Shown piece by piece: positions 5,951-12,407 of a stretch of 12,407 nucleotides of DNA; the first letter of the stretch is position 1; the number at the start of each line of letters is the position of its first letter. Under the pieces are notes generated by a model, which was given only the letters and a program-made list of their open reading frames with translations, was not told where the DNA came from and made no database searches. The position numbers and the translations under genes were made by a program. The stretch lies in contig CAZGJQ010000057.1 of assembly GCA_964525815.1 (NCBI GenBank), positions 1 through 12,407 on the forward strand. The letters run 5' to 3'. This DNA is from UBA1049 sp964525815 (GTDB lineage Bacteria; Bacillota; Clostridia; Oscillospirales; CAG-382).

Positions 5951-7444
5951 ATGTTTTTCAAGAGAATTATCCTTTTTTTAGCTGTAGTTATGCTCATTAT
6001 GCTGCCATTACTTGCGGCATGTGATAACGATAATGACGACGAATCATCAACTGCCGCCGATGTCAGCGCCGAATCGGAGTTTCCATATGAGGGTAGCTTC
6101 GGAGGGAAGACAATTAGGATTCTGACAGTTGATTCCTCAAGACATATTTACGGAGAGCTTCAGTTTGTTCCCGACGAGGAGAAGACCGGAAATGTTGTAA
6201 ACGACAGAGTTGCCGATCGAAATAATTTAATTGAAGAAAGATACGGACTCAAGATCGAATTAACCGGCTCACAGACTCCCGTTGAGGATGCGAAAATTCT
6301 GATTACGGGCGGAACCTGTGATTATGATATAATTGTAGATGCGGTTGATAAAATGGTTACCAGTGTTACAGAGAACATATTCTGGTCCTTGGACGATGTT
6401 TTAGATCTTGATAACGAGTGGTGGGATAAAAGCTCCATTAACAGCCTGACCCTAAACGACAAGCATTACTTTGTTGCGGGTGATGCGATGATTACAGATG
6501 ACGACAATATTTATCTTACCCTCTTTAACAAAAACATGTATGAAGAGAACCAAAAGCTAAAAGAGGATCATGGGGATATATATCAGCTCGTTAAGGACGG
6601 AAAGTTTACCTTTGACGCATTTAAGGAGATGAGTAAAACAGTATCCGTAGCGGATGAGAACGGCGAGTGGAGCTTCTATGCTACATACGGTAACCTTTCG
6701 CACGGTTACGGTGCTACGATAATGGTTAACGGAGCCGGTGTTCCCCTTGCCGAAAGGATGGAGGACGGAACGGTACAGCTCAACCCCGGAACCGAAAAAG
6801 CGCTTACCGTGTTTGATAAGGTATATGAGATAATGTCCGACAAGACCATCACACAGCGGGCTGAGCTTATAATAGGTGAGGGACCTACTCCCAGCACATG
6901 GGGGTTCTCCGAGCTGCAGCATATGTTTGTGTCCGGCAGAGGACTGTTCTATAATACGACCAGCTCATCAATTACCTCCTTGAAGCAGACAACCGAAGCT
7001 ATGGATTTTGATTTTGGTGTTCTTCCCATACCCAAATACGATGAGAATCAGGACAATTACTATTGTGCGGTTAACAGATACCAATCCTCGGTTATCGGGA
7101 TTCCGACTACGAACAGCAATAATTTGGATGCCACTGCGTTTTTGTTGGAGGCACTCGGGTTTTATAGCAAGGATGTAACGGATGCATATTATATGACAAC
7201 CCTTCAGCTCCAGGCTTTAACAGATGATGATGATGCAGAAATGCTGGATATTATATACAATAATCGTTTTTATGACATAGGCTCCATATACAGCTGGGGT
7301 AATAACGCCCTTGTTGGACTATATACCAGTGTTATCAGGAACGATACCGCAAACACGGTTGTGTCCTCATGGGAGTCAATAAGATCATCTGTGGAAGCGG
7401 ATATGCAAAAAACAATAGAGGAATACCAGAATAATTTGACATAA
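5951..7444 (+). CDS. Extracellular solute-binding lipoprotein (ABC transporter family 1, sugar type)
   Basis: The 497-aa product has a type II signal peptide with lipobox LLAAC (Cys24), an acidic linker (about 25-45), and a family 1 solute-binding domain that starts at FGGKTIRILTVDSS. Segments such as NLIEERYGLKIELTG, DIIVDAVDK and LTLFNKNMYEEN, and a late SYNRYQSS/IPTTNSN-type block, fit the large Oscillospiraceae carbohydrate-binding set. It would be anchored outside the membrane and present a ligand, probably an oligosaccharide, to an ABC permease. No permease or ATPase gene is in the window, so it is an orphan here. It begins a co-directional run of four genes; the next starts 111 bp downstream. 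A short inverted repeat follows its stop. The exact ligand cannot be told from sequence. Confidence 0.93.
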   Translation: MFFKRIILFLAVVMLIMLPLLAACDNDNDDESSTAADVSAESEFPYEGSFGGKTIRILTVDSSRHIYGELQFVPDEEKTGNVVNDRVADRNNLIEERYGLKIELTGSQTPVEDAKILITGGTCDYDIIVDAVDKMVTSVTENIFWSLDDVLDLDNEWWDKSSINSLTLNDKHYFVAGDAMITDDDNIYLTLFNKNMYEENQKLKEDHGDIYQLVKDGKFTFDAFKEMSKTVSVADENGEWSFYATYGNLSHGYGATIMVNGAGVPLAERMEDGTVQLNPGTEKALTVFDKVYEIMSDKTITQRAELIIGEGPTPSTWGFSELQHMFVSGRGLFYNTTSSSITSLKQTTEAMDFDFGVLPIPKYDENQDNYYCAVNRYQSSVIGIPTTNSNNLDATAFLLEALGFYSKDVTDAYYMTTLQLQALTDDDDAEMLDIIYNNRFYDIGSIYSWGNNALVGLYTSVIRNDTANTVVSSWESIRSSVEADMQKTIEEYQNNLT

Positions 7445-7452
7445 AATTCCAG

Positions 7453-7466
7453 AAGGATTTATCCTT
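7453..7466. repeat. Short inverted repeat after the solute-binding-protein gene
   Basis: AAGGAT-TT-ATCCTT is a perfect 6-2-6 repeat, 8 bases after the TAA stop. No T-tract follows, so it is not a standard terminator. It might stabilise the 3' end of the upstream message. The rest of the 111-bp gap shows only a TTGACG (7471-7476) with no well-spaced -10. Confidence 0.35.
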
Positions 7467-7555
7467 AAGATTGACGGTTATGTACTGTTCACGAAATATG
7501 CTAAATAAACAAGACAATACAACATCCGCATAAAACGAAAGGAAAAAAGAATTCT

Positions 7556-9925
7556 ATGAAGTTCAGGAAGTTTTTTGGCTTTATATTCATTTTACTGTTA
7601 TTTACAACTAACCTTGCGCCCATGGGTGTTTCATCGGAGGATGACAAGAATTTAGCTGCCGGAAAAAGCTATACAATCGACTATGACAGCCCGATTGAAA
7701 ACGGGTTTCCAAACTTTGTACACAACGATCCGGATTCCAAGCTGACCGATGGTAAAAAGGCAGAGGCGAAAGCAGCGGACGGAAATTGGCTTAAGCTGTA
7801 CAGAGGCACGGCGATTAGTGTTACGATAGATTTAGAGGAGGTAAGCTCTGTAAACAGGGTGCGTCTCGGACAACTACAAATAAGCGGAGCTGGTATACTC
7901 TGCTCAAGATATGTTTATGTTGCGGTTTCGGAGGACGGAGAAAACTTCGGTACGGTAGGCAGTAAGCTTGACAGAAAATCTACCACCCAAACCAACACCG
8001 TTAAGGTTACCTTCGACATTCCGCTTGACAAGTATTACAAAGCACGTTATGTCAGAGTAACCTTTTCCAGCGATGTATGGATTTATATGGATGAGATTGA
8101 GGTGTTCGGTTCTTCGGATGCCAATCTCGGCGAGAGCGCTTTGGTAGACGAACCGGCTGGTCATCCCAACGAGTTTGTGACCGATATTGACGGCTTGAGA
8201 AATATTGTACTTATGTACTGCGGCGAATATACGAGAGGCGCTGTTTCCGATACGGGAAAGAATACATATCATCAGCTTACTCCCTACTTTGCTTATGTTG
8301 ATAAATACGGCGATATTGCGGACACTATGTTCGACGGAATGCTGTTCCTGCCCCTCCACCCGGTACCAACACCGACAACCGGGACGGAAATACAGTCCTT
8401 TAACAAAAAGACCGGATGGCAGATTTATCTTGATAATACAATCGGCGCGGAGGAGGATATTAACCTTACCGCATTAAACAAGCTTGTCGGAGATAACAAA
8501 GAGAATCTCGAACTCGGAGCCGATTATAAATATCCGGTATATATTTCGGTACCCTTTATTGAGATTTCGCACACGAATATATTCGGTGAAATAGACGGAG
8601 AGCAGATTATACCCTCCTCCTACGAGAGCCGACTGAAGATTATAAAATGGTTTGTGGACAACATTATTGAATCCTTCAACGACGCTGTCTTTGAGCATAT
8701 CCAGCTTAACGGTATGTACTGGCATCATGAGCTGATTTCATATCGTGACAGCGAATATGAAGAGGAGCTTATGAAGGCATATAACGATTATGTTCATTCA
8801 AAGGGCTATACCTCTATTTGGATACCTTATTATTGTGCTCCGGGCTATGAGACCTGGAAGGAGCTTGGCTTTGATGCAGCAACGTTGCAGAACGGGTACT
8901 CCTTTATCGAGCAAGAGAAAGACAGTGTGATCGGCGTCAGAAATCCCGGTCTTGTCGATGATGCTGTCGGGCAGGCAAAGAAGTACGGTCTTGGTATGGA
9001 AATGGAGACCAGCGGTTATTTAAGCAGCGGGGACGCCGAGGCATATAACAGATATCATAAGTATATAAACACTGCCTATAAAAACGGCTTGATGGAGAAC
9101 GGTCTCGCCATGTATTATCAGGGAGGCGGACCGGGAACCCTTTACACCTGCGCATATTCGAGCAACACCACCGCAAGAAACGCATATGACCTTACATATG
9201 AATATATAAGCGGAACCTATACATCATATGCTCCGGTTATTGAGGAGAATCAGTTTTTTATCGTTAAAAAGGGTGCTGCGGCAAACGGAAACCTAATTGT
9301 TACGGACGAGGATACACCTCCCGGAATGCTAAAAACCGAGAAGCTGGAGAAACCGGAGAATGTTCCTATGTCCGCAACCGGCGCATTTATTTTTATAAAC
9401 GCAAAGGATATTACGGATTTTGTGGGTGAGGACAGCTTTACTATTCAATTGAGTGACGGATTTAATTTATCTAACGAGGTCACCGTAAGGATTCTTGTTG
9501 TGGAGGACTGTCTATCTATAAGTGAGGTAAATAAGCCCTTGGGAGAAGACAGTGCTAACATATTCGACGAGAGCGGTAAAAAAACAGGTACGGATGACAC
9601 GGCTTACGAGATTGTAGTAGATGCGCAAGGGAAGATTGAGAGCGTAGGAGGAAATAACAATACCGTACCCGAGGGTGGATATATTGTTGCAGCGGTCGGC
9701 ACAGCTAAGGAATATCTGCAAAGAGCGGAAAAGGGATATGAGGTTCTTTACGATGAAATAACCGGAACTATCTATATTTCCGGTGAAAATATGAACACGG
9801 AAAGCGAAGAAGAGACTCCAAAGGAAAAAAGCAGCATTACGCTTTGGCTAATAATAGGTGCTGGCGTGCTTGTAGTGGCAGGCATCGGTGCGTTTATTAT
9901 AAAGAAATCCAAATCTATTTCTTAA
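7556..9925 (+). CDS. Membrane-anchored multidomain surface protein with DUF4855 (glycoside-hydrolase-like)
   Basis: The 789-aa protein has a signal peptide (about 1-27) and a C-terminal membrane helix (about 761-781) followed by a basic IKKSKS tail, so it is tethered with its bulk outside. Domains in order: an F5/8C (discoidin/CBM32-like) sandwich at about 30-187 (NLAAGKSY start, YVRVTFSSDVWIYMDEIEVFG end); DUF4855 at about 215-545, a TIM-barrel-like family with NIVLMYCGEY, LNGMYWHHEL (Glu392) and WIPYYCAPG...GFD; a cadherin-like beta domain at about 555-650; and an approximately 90-residue domain (about 652-742, TGTDDTAYEIVV, VPEGGYIVAA) of the kind found near GHL10-type glycosidase-like proteins. 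A role in binding or cleaving a surface polysaccharide is likely but enzymatic activity is unproven; Glu392 is only a candidate catalytic acid. The ribosome site is AAAGGA with a rather long 12-base spacer. Confidence 0.88.
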   Translation: MKFRKFFGFIFILLLFTTNLAPMGVSSEDDKNLAAGKSYTIDYDSPIENGFPNFVHNDPDSKLTDGKKAEAKAADGNWLKLYRGTAISVTIDLEEVSSVNRVRLGQLQISGAGILCSRYVYVAVSEDGENFGTVGSKLDRKSTTQTNTVKVTFDIPLDKYYKARYVRVTFSSDVWIYMDEIEVFGSSDANLGESALVDEPAGHPNEFVTDIDGLRNIVLMYCGEYTRGAVSDTGKNTYHQLTPYFAYVDKYGDIADTMFDGMLFLPLHPVPTPTTGTEIQSFNKKTGWQIYLDNTIGAEEDINLTALNKLVGDNKENLELGADYKYPVYISVPFIEISHTNIFGEIDGEQIIPSSYESRLKIIKWFVDNIIESFNDAVFEHIQLNGMYWHHELISYRDSEYEEELMKAYNDYVHSKGYTSIWIPYYCAPGYETWKELGFDAATLQNGYSFIEQEKDSVIGVRNPGLVDDAVGQAKKYGLGMEMETSGYLSSGDAEAYNRYHKYINTAYKNGLMENGLAMYYQGGGPGTLYTCAYSSNTTARNAYDLTYEYISGTYTSYAPVIEENQFFIVKKGAAANGNLIVTDEDTPPGMLKTEKLEKPENVPMSATGAFIFINAKDITDFVGEDSFTIQLSDGFNLSNEVTVRILVVEDCLSISEVNKPLGEDSANIFDESGKKTGTDDTAYEIVVDAQGKIESVGGNNNTVPEGGYIVAAVGTAKEYLQRAEKGYEVLYDEITGTIYISGENMNTESEEETPKEKSSITLWLIIGAGVLVVAGIGAFIIKKSKSIS

Positions 9926-9940
9926 AAGGAGAGGTTTTAT

Positions 9941-11242
9941 ATGAAAAGGCTATTGGTATTTCTATTAGCATTTGCTTTACTCTTCACACTTGCCGCATGT
10001 GGCGGAGACGGAGATACAAGCGAAGACAAATCGCAGGTAAGCAAGGAACCGGGTACTTCCAATGACGAATCAAGTGCTCCGGATGATGAGTCGGAGGTAA
10101 GCACTCCGGATGACCAGTCGGATGATGTCTCGGAGGATCCATCTACAGAGCTCCCGGCATTTATCAACAAGTATGTTTCCTTCGGAGAAGCTGTAAACGT
10201 TCAGATAAGAGCGACTGATTCTACATCCATCCGCCTTACAAAGATTAATGAGGTAGCGGATGAGGGGGATATTGTGCTTTTTACCACCGAATTCGGAGCA
10301 TCGATATCCACCGGTACGGAAACATATGAGGACTTTGCGATACTCGTATGCGAGTATGACCACGAGGTGTTTGGTTATAAGAAGGTCTCTCTGAAGCCGG
10401 TAGGCGAGGATGAGGAAAAAAGCGAAACCGAAATTCCGGAGGATGGTTTTATAATTGCGGTTTCCACGAAGCAAGCAACCGAAATAGGAAGACTTAATAA
10501 TATTCAGGATGAGCATAAATTCTTTGTTCACGGAATGCAGATTCTTGATATGAGCATTGATTTGAAAAAGCTAAGCACAGCACCCACAATAGACGGTAAT
10601 ATCAGCTCGTCCGAATACGGTCAGCCGATATGGGTGGTTAACGAGAATAATTTGTTCTGGGATTACTCTCAGTTTGAGAAGGATCAGTACTATGCAACCG
10701 CAGAGGTTTATGCCGCATACGATGACGATTATCTTTATTTAGGCGTAATTGTTGATTCCCCTTATCATTATAACCCTCTTTCCCAAGGTAATGCTTCAAG
10801 CATGTGGCAATATGAATGCATTCAGGTTAATGTTTCCTCTGTAGATCCGCAGGGCGAATATATGTCTGAGAATTTTGACTATGAGGCAAACAACAAAAAG
10901 GCTATGTCGGACGGTATAGTGCGTCAGTACGGCTTCGGTGCAAATGATGATAACGAAACATTGTCTACAGTATGGATGGGAATAGAAACCGAGTTTACGG
11001 GAGAAGCATTCTGCAGAAGAGATGATGTTAACGAAAAAACATTCTACGAAGTAGCGATACCATGGAGCGAGTTAGGTAGCGAGGATTATCCTTTTGATAT
11101 CGATGAAGCGGAAAAAATCGGCTTTTCGATTTCCATTAACTGCGGTGACGATGATGCATGGAAGAATGTTAAAATGCGTGATGGCGGCGGCATCATTGGT
11201 AGGAACGATTTCTCCAAGATGGCGAGCGCTACTCTCAAATAA
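9941..11242 (+). CDS. Lipoprotein with C-terminal CBM9-like carbohydrate-binding domain
   Basis: The 433-aa product has a type II signal peptide with lipobox LAAC (Cys20), then a Ser/Asp/Glu-rich linker (about 21-70) that extends it through the wall. A middle domain (about 75-205) with INEVADEG, ISTGTETYEDFAILV and IPEDGFIIAV resembles the membrane-proximal domain of the preceding protein. The C-terminal part from about residue 211 is a DOMON/CBM9-like sandwich: TIDGNISSSEY, AEVYAAYDDDYLYLGVIV, YECIQVNVS, FYEVAIPWSELG and IGFSISIN are hallmarks. CBM9 binds reducing ends of sugars in known members; ligand here is unknown. It starts 15 bp after the DUF4855 gene with AGGAGAGG, so the two are translated from one message. 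Confidence 0.9.
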   Translation: MKRLLVFLLAFALLFTLAACGGDGDTSEDKSQVSKEPGTSNDESSAPDDESEVSTPDDQSDDVSEDPSTELPAFINKYVSFGEAVNVQIRATDSTSIRLTKINEVADEGDIVLFTTEFGASISTGTETYEDFAILVCEYDHEVFGYKKVSLKPVGEDEEKSETEIPEDGFIIAVSTKQATEIGRLNNIQDEHKFFVHGMQILDMSIDLKKLSTAPTIDGNISSSEYGQPIWVVNENNLFWDYSQFEKDQYYATAEVYAAYDDDYLYLGVIVDSPYHYNPLSQGNASSMWQYECIQVNVSSVDPQGEYMSENFDYEANNKKAMSDGIVRQYGFGANDDNETLSTVWMGIETEFTGEAFCRRDDVNEKTFYEVAIPWSELGSEDYPFDIDEAEKIGFSISINCGDDDAWKNVKMRDGGGIIGRNDFSKMASATLK

Positions 11243-11273
11243 AGCAAAAAATATTATCAACAGGAGCAAAAGA

Positions 11274-12137
11274 ATGAAACTCGGTGTCAGTATGTACAGC
11301 TTTCACGGTTACACCAGTAGCGATAGCTTAGGTATAAAGGGCTGTATAGACAAAGCGAAAGAGATTGGATGCGAGGGAATCGATCTTGTCGAGGGTCCCA
11401 AGTTTGACTCGCAGGAGCAGCATCTTGCTTATGCAAAGGATATAGGTGAGTACTGTAAAAAGATTGGTATTGAGGCGGTCAGCTACAATATCGGCTGCGA
11501 TTTTTTAAATAAGGGTAAGATAGAGGACGAGATTGAAAGGGTAAAAAGGCATGTTGACATAGCTGTAGCTTACGGATGCCCTATTATGCGACATGACGCT
11601 ACAAGCGGCTACCCCAGCAGCGTAAAGACGGGAAGAAGCTTTGATGCTGTCCTTCCGATACTTGCAGAGGGGTACAGAGCGGTAACGGAATATGCAGAAA
11701 AAAAGGGCGTTAAGACCTGTGTTGAAAATCATGGATTCTTCGTGCAGGACCCGGAGCGTATTGAGAAGCTGGTTAATGCCGTTAATCACCCTAACTTCGG
11801 CGCATTGGTCGATATCGGTAACTTTTCCTGCGCCGATATAGAGAACGGATATGCCGTGGGGATTACTGCTCCATATGCCGTTCATGCTCACGCTAAGGAC
11901 TTCCATATCAAGGACGGCAGCCTCGGCAACCCGGGTGAGGGCTTCTTCCAGACAAGAGCGGGTAACTATCTTCGCGGCTCAATTATAGGCCACGGTGATG
12001 TTCCGGTCAGAAGGTGTATAGACGCTCTTAAAAGAGCGGGTTATGACGGCTATCTGATAATAGAGTTTGAGGGTATGGAAGACCCTATTCGGGGAATAAC
12101 GGTTGGATTTAATAATCTAAAGAGGTTCATAGGCTAA
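11274..12137 (+). CDS. Xylose-isomerase-like TIM-barrel sugar phosphate isomerase/epimerase
   Basis: The 287-aa cytoplasmic protein belongs to the AP_endonuc_2 TIM-barrel superfamily. Expected divalent-metal ligands are present in order: Glu151 (CVENHG), Asp180 (LVDIGNF), His206 (HAHAKD) and Glu264 (LIIEFEG). MKLGVSMYSF is the first barrel strand, and GHGDVP (239-244) is the usual loop before the last helix. Such enzymes isomerise or epimerise keto/aldo sugars, and some act on inositol or 3-keto sugars; the substrate cannot be told. ATG 11274 follows CAGGAG by 7 bases; a longer frame from 11094 lies inside the upstream gene and is rejected. It lies 31 bp behind the CBM9 lipoprotein gene, so it probably handles the sugar imported by the same locus. 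Confidence 0.93.
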   Translation: MKLGVSMYSFHGYTSSDSLGIKGCIDKAKEIGCEGIDLVEGPKFDSQEQHLAYAKDIGEYCKKIGIEAVSYNIGCDFLNKGKIEDEIERVKRHVDIAVAYGCPIMRHDATSGYPSSVKTGRSFDAVLPILAEGYRAVTEYAEKKGVKTCVENHGFFVQDPERIEKLVNAVNHPNFGALVDIGNFSCADIENGYAVGITAPYAVHAHAKDFHIKDGSLGNPGEGFFQTRAGNYLRGSIIGHGDVPVRRCIDALKRAGYDGYLIIEFEGMEDPIRGITVGFNNLKRFIG

Positions 12138-12151
12138 AAAAGGGTAATTTA

Positions 12152-12179
12152 GAGCGGAGTGCGGAAACGGACTCCGCTC
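12152..12179. other. Strong hairpin after the isomerase gene
   Basis: GAGCGGAGT (12152-12160) and ACTCCGCTC (12171-12179) form a perfect 9-bp stem. The stem can be extended by TTT/AAA and GGGT/ACCC-type pairs outside it (12142-12150 with 12180-12187). On the plus strand it is followed by A-rich, not T-rich, sequence, so it is not a canonical terminator for the plus-strand operon. The minus strand has a T-tract (12141-12136) some 10 bases beyond the stem. It may be a 3'-end protecting structure or a weak terminator. Confidence 0.55.
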
Positions 12180-12208
12180 AAAAACCCATAAAAGTACGGA
12201 TTATTAGG

Positions 12209-12346
12209 ATGAGAAAAAGCACGGACAGGATAAGGGACAAGAAAAAAAAGTTAAAAAAAATAACACTTATATTAATAGCCGTGCTGCTTTTCGTCGGGTT
12301 GTTATGGTTGATTCTTTATGGTATAACCGCTCTTATATCGGGTTGA
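12209..12346 (+). CDS. Small lysine-rich single-pass membrane protein (45 aa), possibly interrupted by TGA
   Basis: From ATG 12209 to TGA 12344-12346 the frame encodes 45 residues: a very basic start (MRKSTDRIRDKKKKLKK) and one hydrophobic helix (about 18-43, ITLILIAVLLFVGLLWLILY). The charge pattern predicts an inside N-terminus. The ribosome site is weak (GGA 12198-12200, 8 bases upstream). After the TGA the same frame gives 15 acidic, coding-like residues (REESADTSFYEPDYE) ending at TAG 12392-12394, so the gene may be a longer protein broken by one base change or a sequencing error. I do not recognise the family. The remaining bases 12395-12407 show nothing. Confidence 0.5.
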   Translation: MRKSTDRIRDKKKKLKKITLILIAVLLFVGLLWLILYGITALISG

Positions 12347-12407
12347 CGGGAGGAGAGTGCAGACACCAGCTTCTATGAGCCGGATTATGAGTAGAATATC
12401 CTAGAGG

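Noticed and set aside
11094..11273. 60-residue N-terminal extension of the sugar isomerase
   Set aside because: It lies inside the CBM9 lipoprotein gene, reads as noncoding-like basic sequence, and ATG 11274 has a good ribosome site and begins the first barrel strand.
12344..12394. Selenocysteine at the TGA of the small membrane protein
   Set aside because: No convincing stem-loop follows the TGA at the distance of a bacterial SECIS element, and no catalytic context is visible.
1..12407. CRISPR arrays, insertion sequences, integrases or phage genes
   Set aside because: I saw no regularly spaced direct repeats, transposase-like proteins, terminal repeats or phage-type products. The lone tRNA-Val gene shows no integrase next to it or repeated 3' end in the window.

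Overview
The window looks like a chromosomal segment of an anaerobic, low-to-moderate GC Firmicute, most likely a Clostridia/Oscillospiraceae-type gut or gut-like bacterium. The basis is protein style only: clostridial ferredoxin plus Crp/Fnr pair, GGAGG-type ribosome binding sites, near-consensus sigma-A promoters with 17-bp spacers, LAAC/LASC lipoboxes and a tRNA-Val of Firmicute type. I could not run a search, so the genus is open. TGA, TAA and TAG all serve as stops, so the standard bacterial code applies.

Region 1 (1-1440): a ferredoxin-like [4Fe-4S] protein cut by the left edge (minus strand) is divergent from a Crp/Fnr-family regulator (plus strand). The 127-bp gap holds a strong promoter for the regulator and a perfect 16-bp inverted repeat. 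That repeat is placed to repress the regulator and to activate the ferredoxin gene.

Region 2 (1434-2944, all minus strand): a protein with two DUF4397 repeats overlaps the regulator gene tail to tail by 7 bp. Behind it lies a tRNA-Val(TAC) unit with a consensus promoter, a leader hairpin and a 15-bp-stem terminator, and then a small lipoprotein with its own promoter.

Region 3 (3056-5810, plus strand): asparaginyl-tRNA synthetase and an aspartate-aminotransferase-type PLP enzyme form a two-gene operon. This links supply of aspartate, the precursor of asparagine, to charging of tRNA-Asn.

Region 4 (5827-12137, plus strand): this is the accessory part and the most interesting. A promoter with two nearby inverted repeats leads into four co-directional genes: an extracellular solute-binding lipoprotein, a 789-aa membrane-anchored surface protein (discoidin-like + DUF4855 + cadherin-like + a GHL10-associated-type domain), a lipoprotein with a CBM9-like carbohydrate-binding domain, and a cytosolic xylose-isomerase-like TIM-barrel sugar isomerase/epimerase. 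The second and third proteins appear to share a diverged domain. The likely theme is capture and processing of a glycan at the cell surface followed by isomerisation inside, but no ABC permease or ATPase gene is in the window.

Region 5 (12138-12407): a strong hairpin and a 45-aa lysine-rich single-pass membrane peptide. Its frame continues after one TGA with a coding-like acidic tail, so the gene may be interrupted.
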